Translations under genes and position numbers: made by a program | Notes under the pieces: generated by a model | Databases searched by the model: none | Seen by the model: only the letters and a program-made list of their open reading frames with translations | What the model was told of the DNA's origin: nothing | From: Argentina anserina | Taxonomy: Eukaryota > Streptophyta > Magnoliopsida > Rosales > Rosaceae | Reading direction: 5' to 3' | Length of the DNA: 64,000 nt | Assembly (NCBI RefSeq): GCF_933775445.1 | Contig: NC_065872.1 | Coordinates: 248,001 to 312,000, forward strand | Part shown: one piece after another, positions 23,936 through 36,245 of the stretch | Layout: each line of letters begins with the position of its first letter | Position numbering within the stretch: position 1 is the stretch's first letter

Positions 23936-25192
23936 TGCCTTGCTCGATCTAAGCCCATGGCGATCGAATCCTATCTGGGTGACATGTATATTCTTCTTCT
24001 CCAGCAATTGATCTCCAGTGCACGTTTTCAACATTGCTCTGACTCAACTCAATGTGTCCCATTCTGATCCAGATCGCCCACTGTTGCGAGCTTTGACGGA
24101 GATCAGCTTGTCGTTGCTGAAGTTGACATCACTTTCCCTAGCCTAATCTACTCCCACCGCATCAGCGTCCACAGCCTCGCCAACATCTCAGTCTCTACAA
24201 CCACCACTGATTTGGATTTTTCTTTCGGCAAGGAATTGATAATTAGAATGGTTATTGGCTTTATGATAATGGCACGCATTGTAAATATCTCTAGCAACAT
24301 GGGCAAAGCTTTAATCCTTTTTATTATTTGACTTTTTTATAATTTTGAAAAATTAGGTGTTTGTTTTTTAATTTCATGTGTCAAAAGTGACTTTTCTATA
24401 TAGAGCCCTATTATTTAATATAATTATATTTTAATAACATAGTTCTTTTTCACATCTTTATGTTTTCTGTTAGAAACGTTTGACATCATATTGAATTTAT
24501 TATTCAGTAGTGAAGTCTTGTAACCCAATGTCTCAAATTTGCTATTTCATTTGTATAAAAAAAAAACTAAGTTGAAATCTAAACAAAAAGAAATCTAATA
24601 TTCAATAAATTGACCTATTTAATATTTTTTCCTCTTTTTTCATTTCCTATAATAATATCTATTAGAGTCTTTTAACCTACTTACATCAGATTATGTGAAA
24701 AATAAAATAACGTGTGTATTTAAAACTTCTCATAATTCATAATGTAAATGACTTGTTATTCTGTTCCTTGTTAAGAATAATTTAGTTGTGTTAATTGGTG
24801 GATTTGGAGCAGGAAATTATTCCATCATTCAATCATTTCAATGGCTAGTTTCCACATTCTCAAAAAAAAAAAGGGAAGTTAGTTTGTTCCACAATTGGGT
24901 TGGGGCTTTTCCTTATTGGGCTTGAAGGCTGTCAGATCGAATGAGCGGGCCTTGTAGTTGTGCTCTGTGGAGATGGGTTTTGTTACTTAAAATGGACTGA
25001 GAAGAAATGAAGAATAATACAAAAATGTAGTGGATGGCAATCTATGTGGGTTCGATCCACGCAAGCAAAAGCAGCTTTCCGACGGGGATCTGATCACCGT
25101 CCGTCTCTTTCCTTTTCCTTTGCCTTTTTCTAATCTCTCTCCCGCCGTCCAATGTCCCCACTAAGAACTTCTGTCTTCTCCATCAACTCATC
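23936..25192. other. Spacer with a possible degraded coding fragment
   Basis: 23936-24240 is GC-richer than its surroundings and reads partly open (for example ITFPSLIYSHRISVHSLA), possibly continuing 22220-22331 across the solo LTR. The gene of origin was not recognised. The rest is AT-rich with nothing identifiable. Confidence 0.35.
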
Positions 25193-25284
25193 CACGTGTT
25201 CTTTATCGAAATAAATAGCGCATCCACGTGTTTCTCACTGATTGCTTATCAATCTCGACCCACCCAATGTCTAATCGTATAAAT
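25193..25284 (+). promoter_or_regulatory. Candidate distal promoter of the BTB/TAZ gene: two G-boxes and a TATA box
   Basis: CACGTG occurs at 25193-25198 and 25225-25230, and TATAAAT at 25278-25284. A leader-like stretch follows and ends in CAG followed by GTAACT at 25388, a good splice donor. G-boxes bind bZIP and bHLH factors. BT genes in Arabidopsis respond to sugar, nitrate, light and hormones, which would suit G-boxes, but assignment to this gene is inference. Confidence 0.4.
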
Positions 25285-26195
25285 GCTGTTCCGTCTGAAA
25301 CCACCGTCAAGTCGATCACACGCACTCCGTGACACACGCTGTAGTTCATTCCCTGTAAAACTCCATTTTCTCTTCTCAAAATCTCAGGTAACTATAACCA
25401 TCTGCTACTTACTAATTAGATGACGTTAAGTCGCTAACTAATTCGATCGGTAGCCACTGTGACTGTGTATTCATGTAACTGTGATGTCAATATGAAATTT
25501 CTAGCTAGCTAATATATTAGTGAGATAAAACAAATTCCATTTATATACATTACTTAATTACTAGTGGGATTCTTATTAGCTTCACCAGATTTGGCATCTA
25601 TCGAGCGGGGGATTATGCTTCAATCAAGTAATAACTATTGTTTTGACCAAAGATAAGTAACTATATATGAAAACAAGTAGTTATTAGGTTTAATATGTAT
25701 GTGGACTACAAAACGCTAGCACCACTACCACATCTGCAAATATAAGCATATCGATCAGAAATTGGTCTTAATTAATTGGTTGTGTAAGTAGCCAGATAAA
25801 ACATATTTGACGTCATTATCCACTTGTGAGCTAATTGAAGTTGATGGCCTGGGAATCTTGCTCAACTAGTACTAGTACGCACCCGAGTTGGCTTGCATTA
25901 AGAGAAACTAAGATGAATATACATATAGTTAGTCTGCATGAATAGTTAGTTGTATATAATTCATAGCAATTAGCAAAGCTAGCATGTTTGGCACTAATCT
26001 TAGTTTGTGGACTCCTCATGCTAATAAATCGCCATGATATAAAGACAAGATTAGGATAATTGGATATAAATCCAATTGTTTTTTTCGTGAGAAAAGGAAG
26101 TATTAATCTCACGAGACAAGAAATGAGTAGGTAAAAATTAATGGAAGATGAAACCTGGCAATGTATAAAGTAGAAAGGGAGGGAGATGGAGACGC

Positions 26196-26398
26196 GTATA
26201 TATGGTGAGTGAGCCATTTGGCCATTTACTTCGTATTCTAGGCACACGTCGCTCTCGACTCTCTGCTCTCTAGTCTCAGCTGCTTCTCTCAAGTCCCAAA
26301 CACACCCCATCGTCGAAGAATTCGACTCCTCTCTCATTCTCATTCTCCTTCTCATTCCCATTTTCATGATCATCTTATCTCATCTTCGATCGATTCAG
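26196..26398 (+). promoter_or_regulatory. Candidate proximal promoter and leader exon of the BTB/TAZ gene
   Basis: A TATA-like GTATATATGG at 26196-26205 precedes a CT-rich leader ending in CAG and a GT donor at 26399. The coding exon has its acceptor CAG at 27861-27863. This gives a second plausible 5' noncoding exon about 1 kb nearer than the G-box promoter. Confidence 0.45.
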
Positions 26399-27907
26399 GT
26401 GATTCTTATTAATTTCATTGTTTCTCTCACGTACGCCACATCCTTTTCATTCTCAATCTTCTGCTTTGCATATCTTACCAACCAACCAATCAATATTCTT
26501 ACAATCTTGCTCTTACATTCAATTTATATATAATCGCACCAGATACTAACAGTACGTCTTCGATTAAATTGTTCTAGCTATTTCGTTTCAAAAACGAAGG
26601 ATATTCAGAAGATTTAATGGAAATGTTTATAATTGTTGGTTTCAGTCAATTAATGATCGAGGTTCTGCGGCCTTGAGTATATAACTGAAGCGACTGTGCT
26701 CCTCCGGCGAACAAGATCGGCGCAAATCTCCATTGTTTTTCTTCGAGAGACAGCAAAGGTATTTAATTTCTCGGTTACTAGTTGTATTTTGACATCTAGC
26801 TTCTTCTAAACTCTTTAATGAACTGCCAAAGCTGGTCTCTACTTGTATATTTCCGGTTTTATCTATCCATTTATGTATGTAAATTAGCAATTAATTAGAA
26901 TATGAAATATGATTTTTTTTAATATTATTGTGAAATAGGATTTTAATTTATAAAAAGTTTAGGAAAAGAAAGTGGTTGAGAAATAGATGCGTGGGATTGT
27001 GGAATGTTGAAATGAGGAAATGAACAATGAATTCGGCTTTCTTGGTGCACATCACACGTGGGATATCTGAGGTCTGTGTCTTGGTGTAATAATCTAAATT
27101 ATCTAATCAGAGTTGCATCATTTGCAAGGGCATGTTTAGATTTCTTCCTGTAATGTGGAGTTGTTATTACATTTACAGAATTCTATATATTCCTCACTTT
27201 TTTTTTATTTGGTTTGTAGTTATTGTTCTGATTATCCATGAAAGTGTATTAATATACTTGGTTGCTATACGTGCTGCATCAGTAGAAATACAATCCAGAA
27301 TTTAACATACCTGTACTGTAATCTGAACAGAACCAACATGATTCTGATTGCAGTCGAAGGCTCTCAAATTTGTTTCCTCATTTCTAAATGCAAAAGTTTA
27401 TACAAACCTGTATATTTACTTTTACCATGTTGGTAAATGGTAATAATTTGTGCAAGAAACCTGAATTTGGGGGTATATGCGTGTGCCTTCAGTTTGAGAA
27501 AGGGTGCAAAAGAAGTTTTCACCTCAAAATTGGGCATGCTAGAGTTCCCTCTAATTCCTGGTTCTTTTTGTTTGGCCTACAAGTCAAAGACTGCTAAAAT
27601 TGATTCTTTTCCAATTTCATGCATTCAAGTCAAGTGATGTAATCTATTGTTTCTTCCAATGAAAGTTGTTGGCCTTCCTTCTCGTGTGGATTTTGCTGTT
27701 ATAAGCCAACCATGAGATGCCACTGAGGCCATCCTTATAAATAGACTATTGTCAGAAACTCGAAATATCTACCAATTCAAATGCTCTGCTTCATCATAAT
27801 TCGAGTAGTGTTTTAGTTATTGAAGACATTTCTTCTTTACAATTATGTTGTTTTTCTGTGCAGATCTTTTGTTCATACTCTTTGTAGTTCGTTTAGAAAA
27901 ACCATAG

Positions 27908-29786
27908 ATGATGGCTTCACTTGATCTTGACTCGACCTGGCCAACCTCGCGTAGCGATTCATTTTGTGGATCTTTCAATATACATATGGAAGAACAGCAT
28001 TCAGCCGATATTATACCTGTGCTGGAAGACCCGGTCTCTTCTGTATCTTATAGCCATACCATCCCAAAACCACCTCCTGTTCCCGGTAACACCTATCCAG
28101 GAAACAAATCTATCAAAAGGCTTTCAGACAGTTGTTCCGTCCCAAAGGAAACAATAGATACATGGGATAAGCTTTTCAAAGAAGGATGTGGCGCTGATGT
28201 GTATATTATTACCGAGGGCAATTCACATATACCAGCTCATTTGAGTGTTCTGGTGAGTATTCAGTACTTTAAATGAATAATGTTGGAGGCTAATAATGTG
28301 GCTAAAAGATCTTAATTTCCTTTGAAATGTGCAGACTCTTGCATCACCAGTGCTAGGTGATTTCCTACGGCAATCAAAAGTGCAAAATGGAATGAGATAC
28401 ATAAAAATTCCTGGGGTACCGTATGAAGCTGTCTATACATTCATACGCTTTCTGTACTCATCATGGTAAGTTCAGGTTACGTTGTTTGATCAGCTTGTTG
28501 CCCCCTTTAGTCCTTAGTTTAACTAAAGTTCTTATATATCCATTTTTGTCCTAATGCAGCTATGAAAGGGAAGAGATGAACAAGTATGTTCTCCATTTGT
28601 TGGTTTTGTCACACTCCTACTCGGTTCCATCACTGAAGAGAGTTTGTATATACCTTCTTGAGAAAGGGTGGCTTACCAAAGAAAATGTGGTTGACGTGCT
28701 TCAATTGGCAAGAAACTGTGACGCACCGCGGCTCTCTTTAATCTGTGTACGTATGATTGTCAAAGATTTTAAGGCCATATCTTCAACTGAGGGCTGGAAA
28801 GTGATGAAACGAGTTAATCCTGCACTTGAACAAGAGCTGCTAGAGTTCGTTGTTGAAGCAGATTCTGTAAGTTGGTTTGCCTTCTCTTCCCAAAATATTC
28901 TATTTTGTAATGCTGTAATTCAACTGAGTGCATATGCAATATCACTTAATTAGTTCAATCCTATATATTTGGGATCAGTTCAATCCTTTGACTTTGGGTT
29001 CTTAGATATGACTTGCTGTGCCAGGGGAAAGAGGAGAGGTTGAAGAAAAAGGAAGAGAAAAAAGTGTACATGCAACTGTATGAGGCGATGGAAGCCCTCC
29101 TTCACATATGCAAGGATGGATGTAGGACGATTGGACCCCGTGACAAAGTGTTTAAAGGAAGCCAGGTTGCTTGTGGTTTTCCTGCTTGCAAGGGGCTTGA
29201 GACTTTAGTTCGTCATTTCTCCACCTGTAAAATCCGGGTACCTGGTGGCTGTGTTCACTGCAAACGCATGTGGCAGCTTCTTGAACTGCATTCTCGTATT
29301 TGCAATCAGCTTGATTCATGCAAGGTTCCTTTGTGTAGGTAAGCATGATAATTTGATCGGGTCATATTAAGTAGTCAAATTTGCTTACAAATGTCAATGG
29401 ATGTGGATGATACAAAACGTAAGTTGAACCTGATGCTTTTGGGACTTCAGTGAGATGCTGGTAGCTCATGTGCCGTCTGGTAATGTATGAAATAGTATTT
29501 TCTGCAGAAATACCTGCGTGGTGCCATCAATTCTCACCAAGTTATGACGTGATGAATACATGCTTCTACCATATTCTGTTGAAGAGTGTAACTTTGTTTG
29601 ATGTTTAGAAGCTTGGAATAATAATCTAGAATTTGGGTTTTCAGGCATTTCAAGGAGAAAATGCGGCAGCAGACTAAGAAAGACGAGGCTAAATGGAAGC
29701 TGTTGGTGAATAAAGTCATCGCATCAAAGGATGCTCTGTGGCCAATCTCTGGTCGGCGCTCAAGTTTATTACACACTTCTGTATAA
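27908..29786 (+). CDS. BT4: BTB/POZ and TAZ domain protein, BT4-like
   Basis: Plant-specific adaptor: BTB domains bind CUL3 E3 ligase, the TAZ zinc finger binds transcription factors, and the C-terminus of the family binds calmodulin; nuclear and cytosolic. Five exons, 27908-28252, 28335-28465, 28560-28866, 29025-29338 and 29645-29786, give 412 aa, normal for the family. The BTB domain spans about residues 85-190 ([20 protein letters not shown], then [16 protein letters not shown]). The TAZ domain spans about 275-372 with the Cys/His series [39 protein letters not shown] and CKVPLC. The tail [13 protein letters not shown] fits the calmodulin-binding region. BT4 rather than BT1/2 is suggested by the C-terminal motif. 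The first ATG of the ATGATG pair is used. The leader exons lie 1.5-2.6 kb upstream. Confidence 0.93.
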
Positions 29787-30342
29787 CAAGCACAAGATGT
29801 ACAATGAATCTTAATCTGGTTATAATTGTAATAAGAATCCTATTAACGTTAATGTCAGATTCAATTCCTCTTGGAGTTTAAGCCATGGGATTTCAAATGG
29901 AGTTTTGTGATTTTAGTTGTGACAGACACCCAAATTATTTTCAAAGAAAGAAAAAAACACCCAGGGTAAACAAGCCAAACTGGGCGGCCAAATACTAGCA
30001 CACAGGACAGGAATCCTTCCAGCAGGGCAAATACAGTACAGTCTCTACTGCTCCCTGTTCTATGAATTCATAAACCCAAATAGATGGTGCCTAGAATTAC
30101 TCTTGTAGATCATATTTTTCTTAAAGATCTATAGAAACAGCCATCATCACCCTTAAGAATACGAATTGAATGTGACAATTAAGCACTAGTTATCAGACAA
30201 TTTCAAGGATTCCACAACACATAATGAACAATGTATCAAGTACAGAACTTCTAGGTACATCTGCATTTGAGTCCTTACGTACCACCATAATTGCAAAACA
30301 CATGATATTAGATGATCTTCCTGGTTCGAGAAAATCACAATA
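29787..30342. other. Convergent 3' spacer, BT4-like and LSM6
   Basis: Holds the 3' untranslated ends of both convergent genes. AT-rich polyadenylation-like motifs are present; no further gene was seen. Confidence 0.5.
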
Positions 30343-30929
30343 CTATGCCCCATCTGCTATTGTCATCTTTGTTGTACTGATGTAGAGAACTGCATGAATG
30401 CAAAACATGAGTTTCAGTTATCTCTCACCAAGGTAACGATACTAGAAGCAAATAACAACATAATTTTTGTACCCTCACCATTATTGCCACGAATAAAAGC
30501 ATCACCATACTTATTTTTCAGCTGTCCGTTGACATATTCCTCTGTTTGCTCCATGGCTATATTCATATACCCATCAAGACAAGCTAGAATACCTGCACAA
30601 GAGGCTTAAGAAATCAAATGCTTGCTGCATCGTAGCTGCACAAAATTTACAGGCAACTACAAACATTTATAGTTCTAGTTCCTCTAAGAGAAACACAAAC
30701 TACTGCATACTGCATGGAAACCTTTACAGGGAAGTTGTATCTTTGTATCAGAAACTAACAATGATCAAATACTAAAACATAGACATGAAAGAATTGATTA
30801 AAGAGACAGACCTCGATAGTCAACACCAGAATTCAGTTTAACAACAACCGGTCGCCCCCGAATTGATTTAAGAAAATCTGCTGGAGTTTTTGTGGTTCCA
30901 GAACCTCTCTCTGCTCCTGCTCCGCTCAT
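30343..30929 (-). CDS. LSM6: U6 snRNA-associated Sm-like protein LSm6
   Basis: Subunit of the LSm2-8 ring, which binds the U6 snRNA 3' end for splicing, and of the LSm1-7 ring, which acts in cytoplasmic mRNA decay. Coding exons are 30929-30812, 30592-30479 and 30389-30343, all with GT-AG introns, giving 92 aa, the family's usual size. The Sm1 motif is visible (PADFLKSIRGRPVVVKL, then VDYRGILACLDGYMNIAM), as is Sm2 (DAFIRGNNVLYIST). The leader has an intron: an acceptor lies just upstream of the ATG near 30958, and a first noncoding exon ends at about 31749 (CTAAAAG followed by GTACGATC). The WW-domain retrotransposon begins at 31805, at the 5' end of that leader exon, so the native promoter has been displaced by about 4.6 kb. 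Confidence 0.95.
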
Positions 30930-31748
30930 TTTCACTTTTACTCTTAACTCCCTTTTCCTGAGGGAGTGATATAACTTGTTACAAACTAAATAGATAAACA
31001 GATCATGCAGCCAAAATGCATAAACTAAAGCACATCTCATATGTTTGAAAATGTTCAGCATTGGAATGATTCCAGCAACATCAAACCCACAATCTAAAAT
31101 TCTAAATGGGGCTGGAAAATGAAGCAGAGCCCATCTAAGCAAGGAATTCTAGCTTGTTAGCACTAGTTAATTCGAAATAAAAAAGAAAGACCGACACATT
31201 GTTTAGACGACGGACACAGTTTTGGAAACTGTACAAACATAGCAGACTACTACTAAACCTATGCCTATCACCCCACTGTCCCAGCTCGACAAATTATACA
31301 ACCCAAAGCTAACTTCATGCAACCGCATTAGAAATCATCAATAAAAGGCGATACCACAAAGTATAGAAGAGACACAGAAGTGAATAAGATGTGAATTAAC
31401 ATAGTGCAATCGAGTTTATAAGCACATAACACCCTTACAGCTACTCCTTGGAAACAGAATCTACTACGAAACCGCGATCTTAAATTCTGTTAAAACTCCT
31501 CAAAGAGGTAAACCTAAAATTCAGCAAATTCTATACATTTTTCACAGAAACAATTGGCACATTCATAATTGTAATGAATCTTGACTACGCGACATTTTCA
31601 TCACAAAATATGTAATTACGAAAATTAGCCAGATTCATACGACAGCTCAAACTGAAGAACCCTAAAGCGCGAGTTCAAGAAGATCCTACATTCTGGAAGA
31701 TGAAAAGAAACAAGTACAAGGGCAACAAGAATGGTTTCAAGATCGTAC

Positions 31749-31804
31749 CTTTTAGGGTTTCAGAGCGCGAGAGGCGGTGTTCAACTGAAATCAAAGCCCC
31801 CACT
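31749..31804 (-). promoter_or_regulatory. LSM6: Noncoding first exon and truncated promoter of LSM6
   Basis: On the minus strand a leader-like sequence (GCGCTCTGAAACCCTAAAAG) ends in a splice donor near 31748. Transposon insertion at 31804/31805 leaves at most about 55 bp of original sequence before the LTR, so the original upstream elements now lie beyond 36441. Confidence 0.55.
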
Positions 31805-32049
31805 TGTTAGGACCAATATTCTATAACCTTATGTTAGTTGGGCTGGTGTGTTAAATGAGCTCATTAGTAGACTCGGGTCGGGTCATAATTTAAACGGGTA
31901 TCTAGGGTTGTGCTAGAATATCTATATAAGGCATTTAGTCTCCAATGTAACTCTTATCTAAGAAATGAATATCAATCTATTTTAATTATTTCCTTTAAAT
32001 TTCTGCATTTTATCTCTTTCAATCCAATTGATGGATCTTGATCCTATCA
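31805..32049 (+). repeat. 5' LTR of the WW-domain element
   Basis: 245 bp, TG...CA, with a TATA-like CTATATAAGG near 31921. Its final 19 bases encode the start (MDLDPI) of the internal ORF. Confidence 0.93.
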
Positions 32050-35000
32050 ACTGGTATTCAGAGCCAGTTCCGGTGAGGAACTTTTTTGTCCCACCCACCT
32101 CCACCCACTATTACCCGCCGCCGACGCAGTTTGTAACTCCTGATGATCACACCCTCCCGCCGCCATGGAAAGGGGTGATCGACGGTGCTACTGGGCGCTT
32201 ATACTACTGGAATCCAGACACAAACCACAGCCAATACGACATGCCTGTTTACTCGATTCCTTGTCCATCTCCCTACCCATCACATTCCGCAGCCGCATAT
32301 CCACCCTCCGTTATTGCTTACTCTGATCACGTCTTCCGCTCTCACTACCCAAACCTCACTCCCACAACCTACGACCCAACCTACTCAGCATTTCCTTCCT
32401 TTCAACCACAACATGATGGGTCGCCTCCCATTCCAACGTTTCAGTCACCCTCAACCCCCATCTTTGTGCCCCAATCTACTAATGCACAATACCCATCTCA
32501 AGCAGCCGCACCCAACCAGTTTCTTCACAATCCAGCCGCACCCAACCCCAACCCACAGCCTGATTCAACAGTACAAGCTTGCCTTGCTGCTTTTCAAAAA
32601 TTCAACCACACTCTCACGACCCAGATGCACAAGTGTCAGAGTCAACTTCAAGACTCTCGTGTCAAACTGGTGCAAATTCGGGAAACTTACGCCAAACTTC
32701 GGGCTTCTGCGACCTCTACACACAGTACTCCACAGTATGCTCCGGCAGACCCGACGCTCCCAGCCCCTTGGAGAGGTTTAATTGACGGTTCATCGGGTTC
32801 TCTGTACTATTGGAATCCGGAAACTAACGCAACCCAGTATGAGCGGCCATGTGAACAAACTCCACTGACCTTCCCTTCCTTCGACTCTGACGCTCACCCA
32901 TCCGTCATTTCTCTCAGTCCTTCCGACGAAACCGACGGTTGCGATGTGCCAATCTCTGTTCCCGCACTGCTCGTCGTGGCAATGAATGATACTACAACGA
33001 GGACCAGCGTCGACCTCTACTGTTGTAAGGATTTGGATTTGGATTTGCCAACCCAAGGCCTGGCAAAGGATAACTCAGGTTGTACCTCGTCTTTGGAGGA
33101 GCACAACGTCATCAATTTGGAAGCAAATACAACGACGCCGGGCCTCCAAATTTTTGATGCTATTATTGAGGTACGAATCCCAAACAAAGAGTCTGAGTTA
33201 TTCGATTTTAATAATTCTGAATTTGAAACGACTGGTATTGAAATTGGGGGTCCTAGTGTGGTCAAAAAAGATGATAGTTGTGATTCTAGTGATAATGGTC
33301 TTAAGATCGAGACTCTTCCACAATCCTTCCCCATAGCCGTTGTCGAGGAGCTCAACCTCAATTCACTGGAACCCAAAAGCGACGGCTTTGTTGCCTCTGT
33401 TGACTCTCCATTCCACATTGGAGGAGCGTGTTCGATGAGTTTAACTTCAACCAAGAATCTAGTCTCAGTTGTTAAGGCACCGATTATGTGTTTGATGAGT
33501 TTAACTACCCTTGCATTTGGTGGTAGCTCCTCACCTGAGAAGCACAGTGATGGGTTTTCTGTTGTTCAACGGGATTGGAAGTACGATCAGTCCAGTTTTA
33601 TGGTTGATGAAGCAAATTCCTTCACCACAGAAGCTGTTATGACTGGGTCTCGGTCACTACCAATTGCTACAATCGGAGGTAGTATTCTAATCTCAAAGAA
33701 CCCAAATTCTACTCTGTCACATGGTGAAGTGATTTTAGGCTTCAATGATAATATTTATCCTGTTGTGGTATTTGAAATGAGTAGTGAGGATGTTGTTGTT
33801 GTTTTGGTCGAGAATTTGCATATTGTGCATGATAGCATGGGTCTTAGCACAAGAAATATTGAGCCTGAGTCTCATAATACTGAAGCGGTGCAGAGTGTTG
33901 ATGATCTTATACCCCAGCTGCTACCCTTGCAGGATGCATTTTGTAAACCAAAGTTTGGTTTGGTGTGTCTCGTTTGCAAATTGGGAAATTTTGATGTCAT
34001 AACACCCTGTTTTGACCCCATGATTATTACTACTAGCTTCTTGCATGTTGGTACTGGTGAAGATAATTGTGGTCCTGGAGTTAAATATGCAGACTTGCAA
34101 CTGCGTACTAAAATGGAGTTAGATAGAATCTGGGGGAAATGGAAATCCAAAGCTCATGCCGTGCATGTTAGTGTACAGAGTGCAAAAGAGTTGTTTTTCA
34201 CCTCTAGGGCAGGGCTAAAGCTTAATAATGAGCTGATGATATGTTTTGCTACTGGACATTCTGATGCAAGGTTTTGGCCTTGGCTATCTTGTTGCTTCCA
34301 CTTTTGTCATTGTGAAACAACCACTCTGCTTCCTTGTTGTGGAGGAGCATTCACCACAATGGGTTTATGGAGTAATTTACAGGTGTTAAGTGCAAATGGC
34401 TGGCGGAACATCTTGCCCACTTGTTTGAACCATTCTAATTGCGCTGTTGCTGCAACCACTCTTCTAGTGTATGAGAATTTGACTGGAGTACTTGGATATT
34501 ATCATAGTATGTTGGCACTCCACATGGAGTCATCTTTAAAATTCCATGTCTTGTGTAGTGCTACTGTTCAACTATTTGTGCTCATTGACTATGTTCTTCA
34601 ATGTCCTAATCAAGACAGCTCCTCAGTAATCATACTTGGTGCTACGTATGTGAAACTACAAGACGGTTCATACAGACTTCAAGTTGTAGTGTTGAATGCC
34701 AGATTTGTTTGCCCACAAGACAATTGTTGTGTCTGCTATGATAATCATTCTGCTAGGATGATGGGACTTGTAATGGCAAATCCTGATCTTGACATTGCAG
34801 GTGACATGTTTTTTACCAGGTTTAATGACTTGTTTTGGTGGTCTCTGCATCTTAAGGTTCACTCTTTTGGGGAAGCTCTCACTGCATTACATGCTTGGAT
34901 CAATGATTTCTCTTGCTTATTGGGCTCTAGGGATAATGTTTCAACTTCACTTGGAATTAATGTTGGAAATCGGTTATTGGTACTGATAAGGTTTGAGCTG

Positions 35001-36245
35001 ATTCAGGCAGAGGCCCATGTGCTGAACAATCATGAGACTTTTGTACTCGTGCCATCATTTAATATTGCCTGGGATTTTCATATTCCTGAATTTGAGCCTG
35101 CTGCTGGTCATATTGAGGTGATGAGTTTTATAGAAGAATTTCTTGTTTTACGGTGCTATTTTTTTAAGGGTACCATTTGTTCCGAGAGGCGTGTCTGTGC
35201 TAAGTATCTTCAATGTTCTACTTTGGATATCGTTGAGTTCTGGTCGACAGTGTTCCATTTCATTCATCAGTATCCTTGCTTTGTTCATGTCCATGAATTT
35301 GCCGAGTTAGAGATTGTGCTGAATCATGTTGAAGAGGCTCCAGGATCTCTTGACTGGCTTGCGGATAACTCTAATGCTTTGCTTTTGGCTCTAAAATTGG
35401 GCGAGGTACTTTCTGCGTACAGTTTAATATTAGGGACACTACTGCCAGCCCATTTTACTCCCAGCAACTTTTTCTCTGATGATCGTCTGTCTCACTCATT
35501 TGTTGAAGACTTTGCAAAGAATTTCCAATGTCTCTATGCAATGATTATGGAGGTATCCCATCTCTCATCATCACATGATCACAAACACGGGGGGTTTGCT
35601 GTACTACTTCTCCCACTGAGGTTGCCACTTTTTTATATGCCACTTTGTTTGTCTTACAATGATGTTCAGTGCATGGCTACTGTGAATATCCTTGTTATGA
35701 TATTCAAAGCCCTTGGCATGATTGTGCTTGTTGCTTCGGTGTTAGTGGCCCGAGATGTTGCTTCCCAAAGTGATAATTCATCTCATGAAAGTCAAAATGA
35801 TGCTCCTGCTATTGCTAGCTTGCTGACCTTTGCAGCTTGTGTTCCTTCGGCGAGCTGTTCTCTTTACTCCCCTACTTACACTATGACACCTCTCCAATTT
35901 GTGATTTTGAGCCATCGTCTGCCTATTTCATATAACAAAGCCTTAGAAGTCCCTTCTAATTCGCCACATGCGTGTCATAGGCAGTCAGCTATCTCTATTG
36001 CGTGTGATCAGCCCTTGCCTGACGTCCCTCCTGCTAAAGTAGCAAGTAATCTCTCATATCTTGCAGATACCAATGAATCTTCACTGGTTGTGCTCGAGCA
36101 TGCAGTTACTTTGTTTAACCAGGCCTTCACATTACCCCCTGCTGGTTCCAACTTCTCAAACTTGAGGACAAGCTTGTTTTCAAGGGGGGAGGACTTGTTA
36201 GGACCAATATTCTATAACCTTATGTTAGTTGGGCTGGTGTGTTAA
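32031..36245 (+). CDS. WW-domain protein of an LTR retrotransposon, function unknown
   Basis: 1,404 codons starting at the ATG at 32031 (an upstream in-frame TTG at 32028 is not needed). Two WW domains lie at about residues 42-72 ([25 protein letters not shown]) and 243-273 ([25 protein letters not shown]), joined by a Pro-rich, low-complexity linker and a possible coiled coil at about 190-230. In both, the second Trp is Tyr, as in the WW domain of plant DRH1/DB10-type DEAD-box helicases. WW domains bind proline-rich ligands. The rest is unfamiliar: acidic/Ser-rich to about residue 650, then Cys/Phe/Leu-rich, with a strongly hydrophobic segment at about 1214-1243 that could span a membrane. 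The ORF starts in the 5' LTR and stops inside the 3' LTR. A Gag-like role is possible but no zinc knuckle was seen. Such a long uninterrupted frame is very unlikely by chance. Confidence 0.85.
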   Translation: MDLDPINWYSEPVPVRNFFVPPTSTHYYPPPTQFVTPDDHTLPPPWKGVIDGATGRLYYWNPDTNHSQYDMPVYSIPCPSPYPSHSAAAYPPSVIAYSDHVFRSHYPNLTPTTYDPTYSAFPSFQPQHDGSPPIPTFQSPSTPIFVPQSTNAQYPSQAAAPNQFLHNPAAPNPNPQPDSTVQACLAAFQKFNHTLTTQMHKCQSQLQDSRVKLVQIRETYAKLRASATSTHSTPQYAPADPTLPAPWRGLIDGSSGSLYYWNPETNATQYERPCEQTPLTFPSFDSDAHPSVISLSPSDETDGCDVPISVPALLVVAMNDTTTRTSVDLYCCKDLDLDLPTQGLAKDNSGCTSSLEEHNVINLEANTTTPGLQIFDAIIEVRIPNKESELFDFNNSEFETTGIEIGGPSVVKKDDSCDSSDNGLKIETLPQSFPIAVVEELNLNSLEPKSDGFVASVDSPFHIGGACSMSLTSTKNLVSVVKAPIMCLMSLTTLAFGGSSSPEKHSDGFSVVQRDWKYDQSSFMVDEANSFTTEAVMTGSRSLPIATIGGSILISKNPNSTLSHGEVILGFNDNIYPVVVFEMSSEDVVVVLVENLHIVHDSMGLSTRNIEPESHNTEAVQSVDDLIPQLLPLQDAFCKPKFGLVCLVCKLGNFDVITPCFDPMIITTSFLHVGTGEDNCGPGVKYADLQLRTKMELDRIWGKWKSKAHAVHVSVQSAKELFFTSRAGLKLNNELMICFATGHSDARFWPWLSCCFHFCHCETTTLLPCCGGAFTTMGLWSNLQVLSANGWRNILPTCLNHSNCAVAATTLLVYENLTGVLGYYHSMLALHMESSLKFHVLCSATVQLFVLIDYVLQCPNQDSSSVIILGATYVKLQDGSYRLQVVVLNARFVCPQDNCCVCYDNHSARMMGLVMANPDLDIAGDMFFTRFNDLFWWSLHLKVHSFGEALTALHAWINDFSCLLGSRDNVSTSLGINVGNRLLVLIRFELIQAEAHVLNNHETFVLVPSFNIAWDFHIPEFEPAAGHIEVMSFIEEFLVLRCYFFKGTICSERRVCAKYLQCSTLDIVEFWSTVFHFIHQYPCFVHVHEFAELEIVLNHVEEAPGSLDWLADNSNALLLALKLGEVLSAYSLILGTLLPAHFTPSNFFSDDRLSHSFVEDFAKNFQCLYAMIMEVSHLSSSHDHKHGGFAVLLLPLRLPLFYMPLCLSYNDVQCMATVNILVMIFKALGMIVLVASVLVARDVASQSDNSSHESQNDAPAIASLLTFAACVPSASCSLYSPTYTMTPLQFVILSHRLPISYNKALEVPSNSPHACHRQSAISIACDQPLPDVPPAKVASNLSYLADTNESSLVVLEHAVTLFNQAFTLPPAGSNFSNLRTSLFSRGEDLLGPIFYNLMLVGLVC
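32052..32065 (+). other. Primer-binding site, iMet-like with one extra T
   Basis: TGGTATTCAGAGCC, two bases after the LTR. The usual plant site is TGGTATCAGAGCC, so this copy has an extra T. The same bases are translated (WYSEP) by the internal ORF. Confidence 0.7.
36182..36194 (+). other. Polypurine tract of the WW-domain element
   Basis: AAGGGGGGAGGAC lies immediately before the 3' LTR (one T between), the expected plus-strand priming site. It is also in the reading frame of the ORF (RGEDL). Confidence 0.85.

Noticed and set aside
25046..25066. GTGGGTTCGATCCACGC looks like a tRNA T-arm
   Set aside because: No A-box (D-arm) or acceptor stem of the right spacing lies upstream, so it is not a tRNA gene.
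32185..32781. 198-codon second-frame ORF inside the WW element
   Set aside because: A His/Thr/Leu/Pro-rich shadow of the Pro-rich part of the main ORF; no domain or start context supports it.
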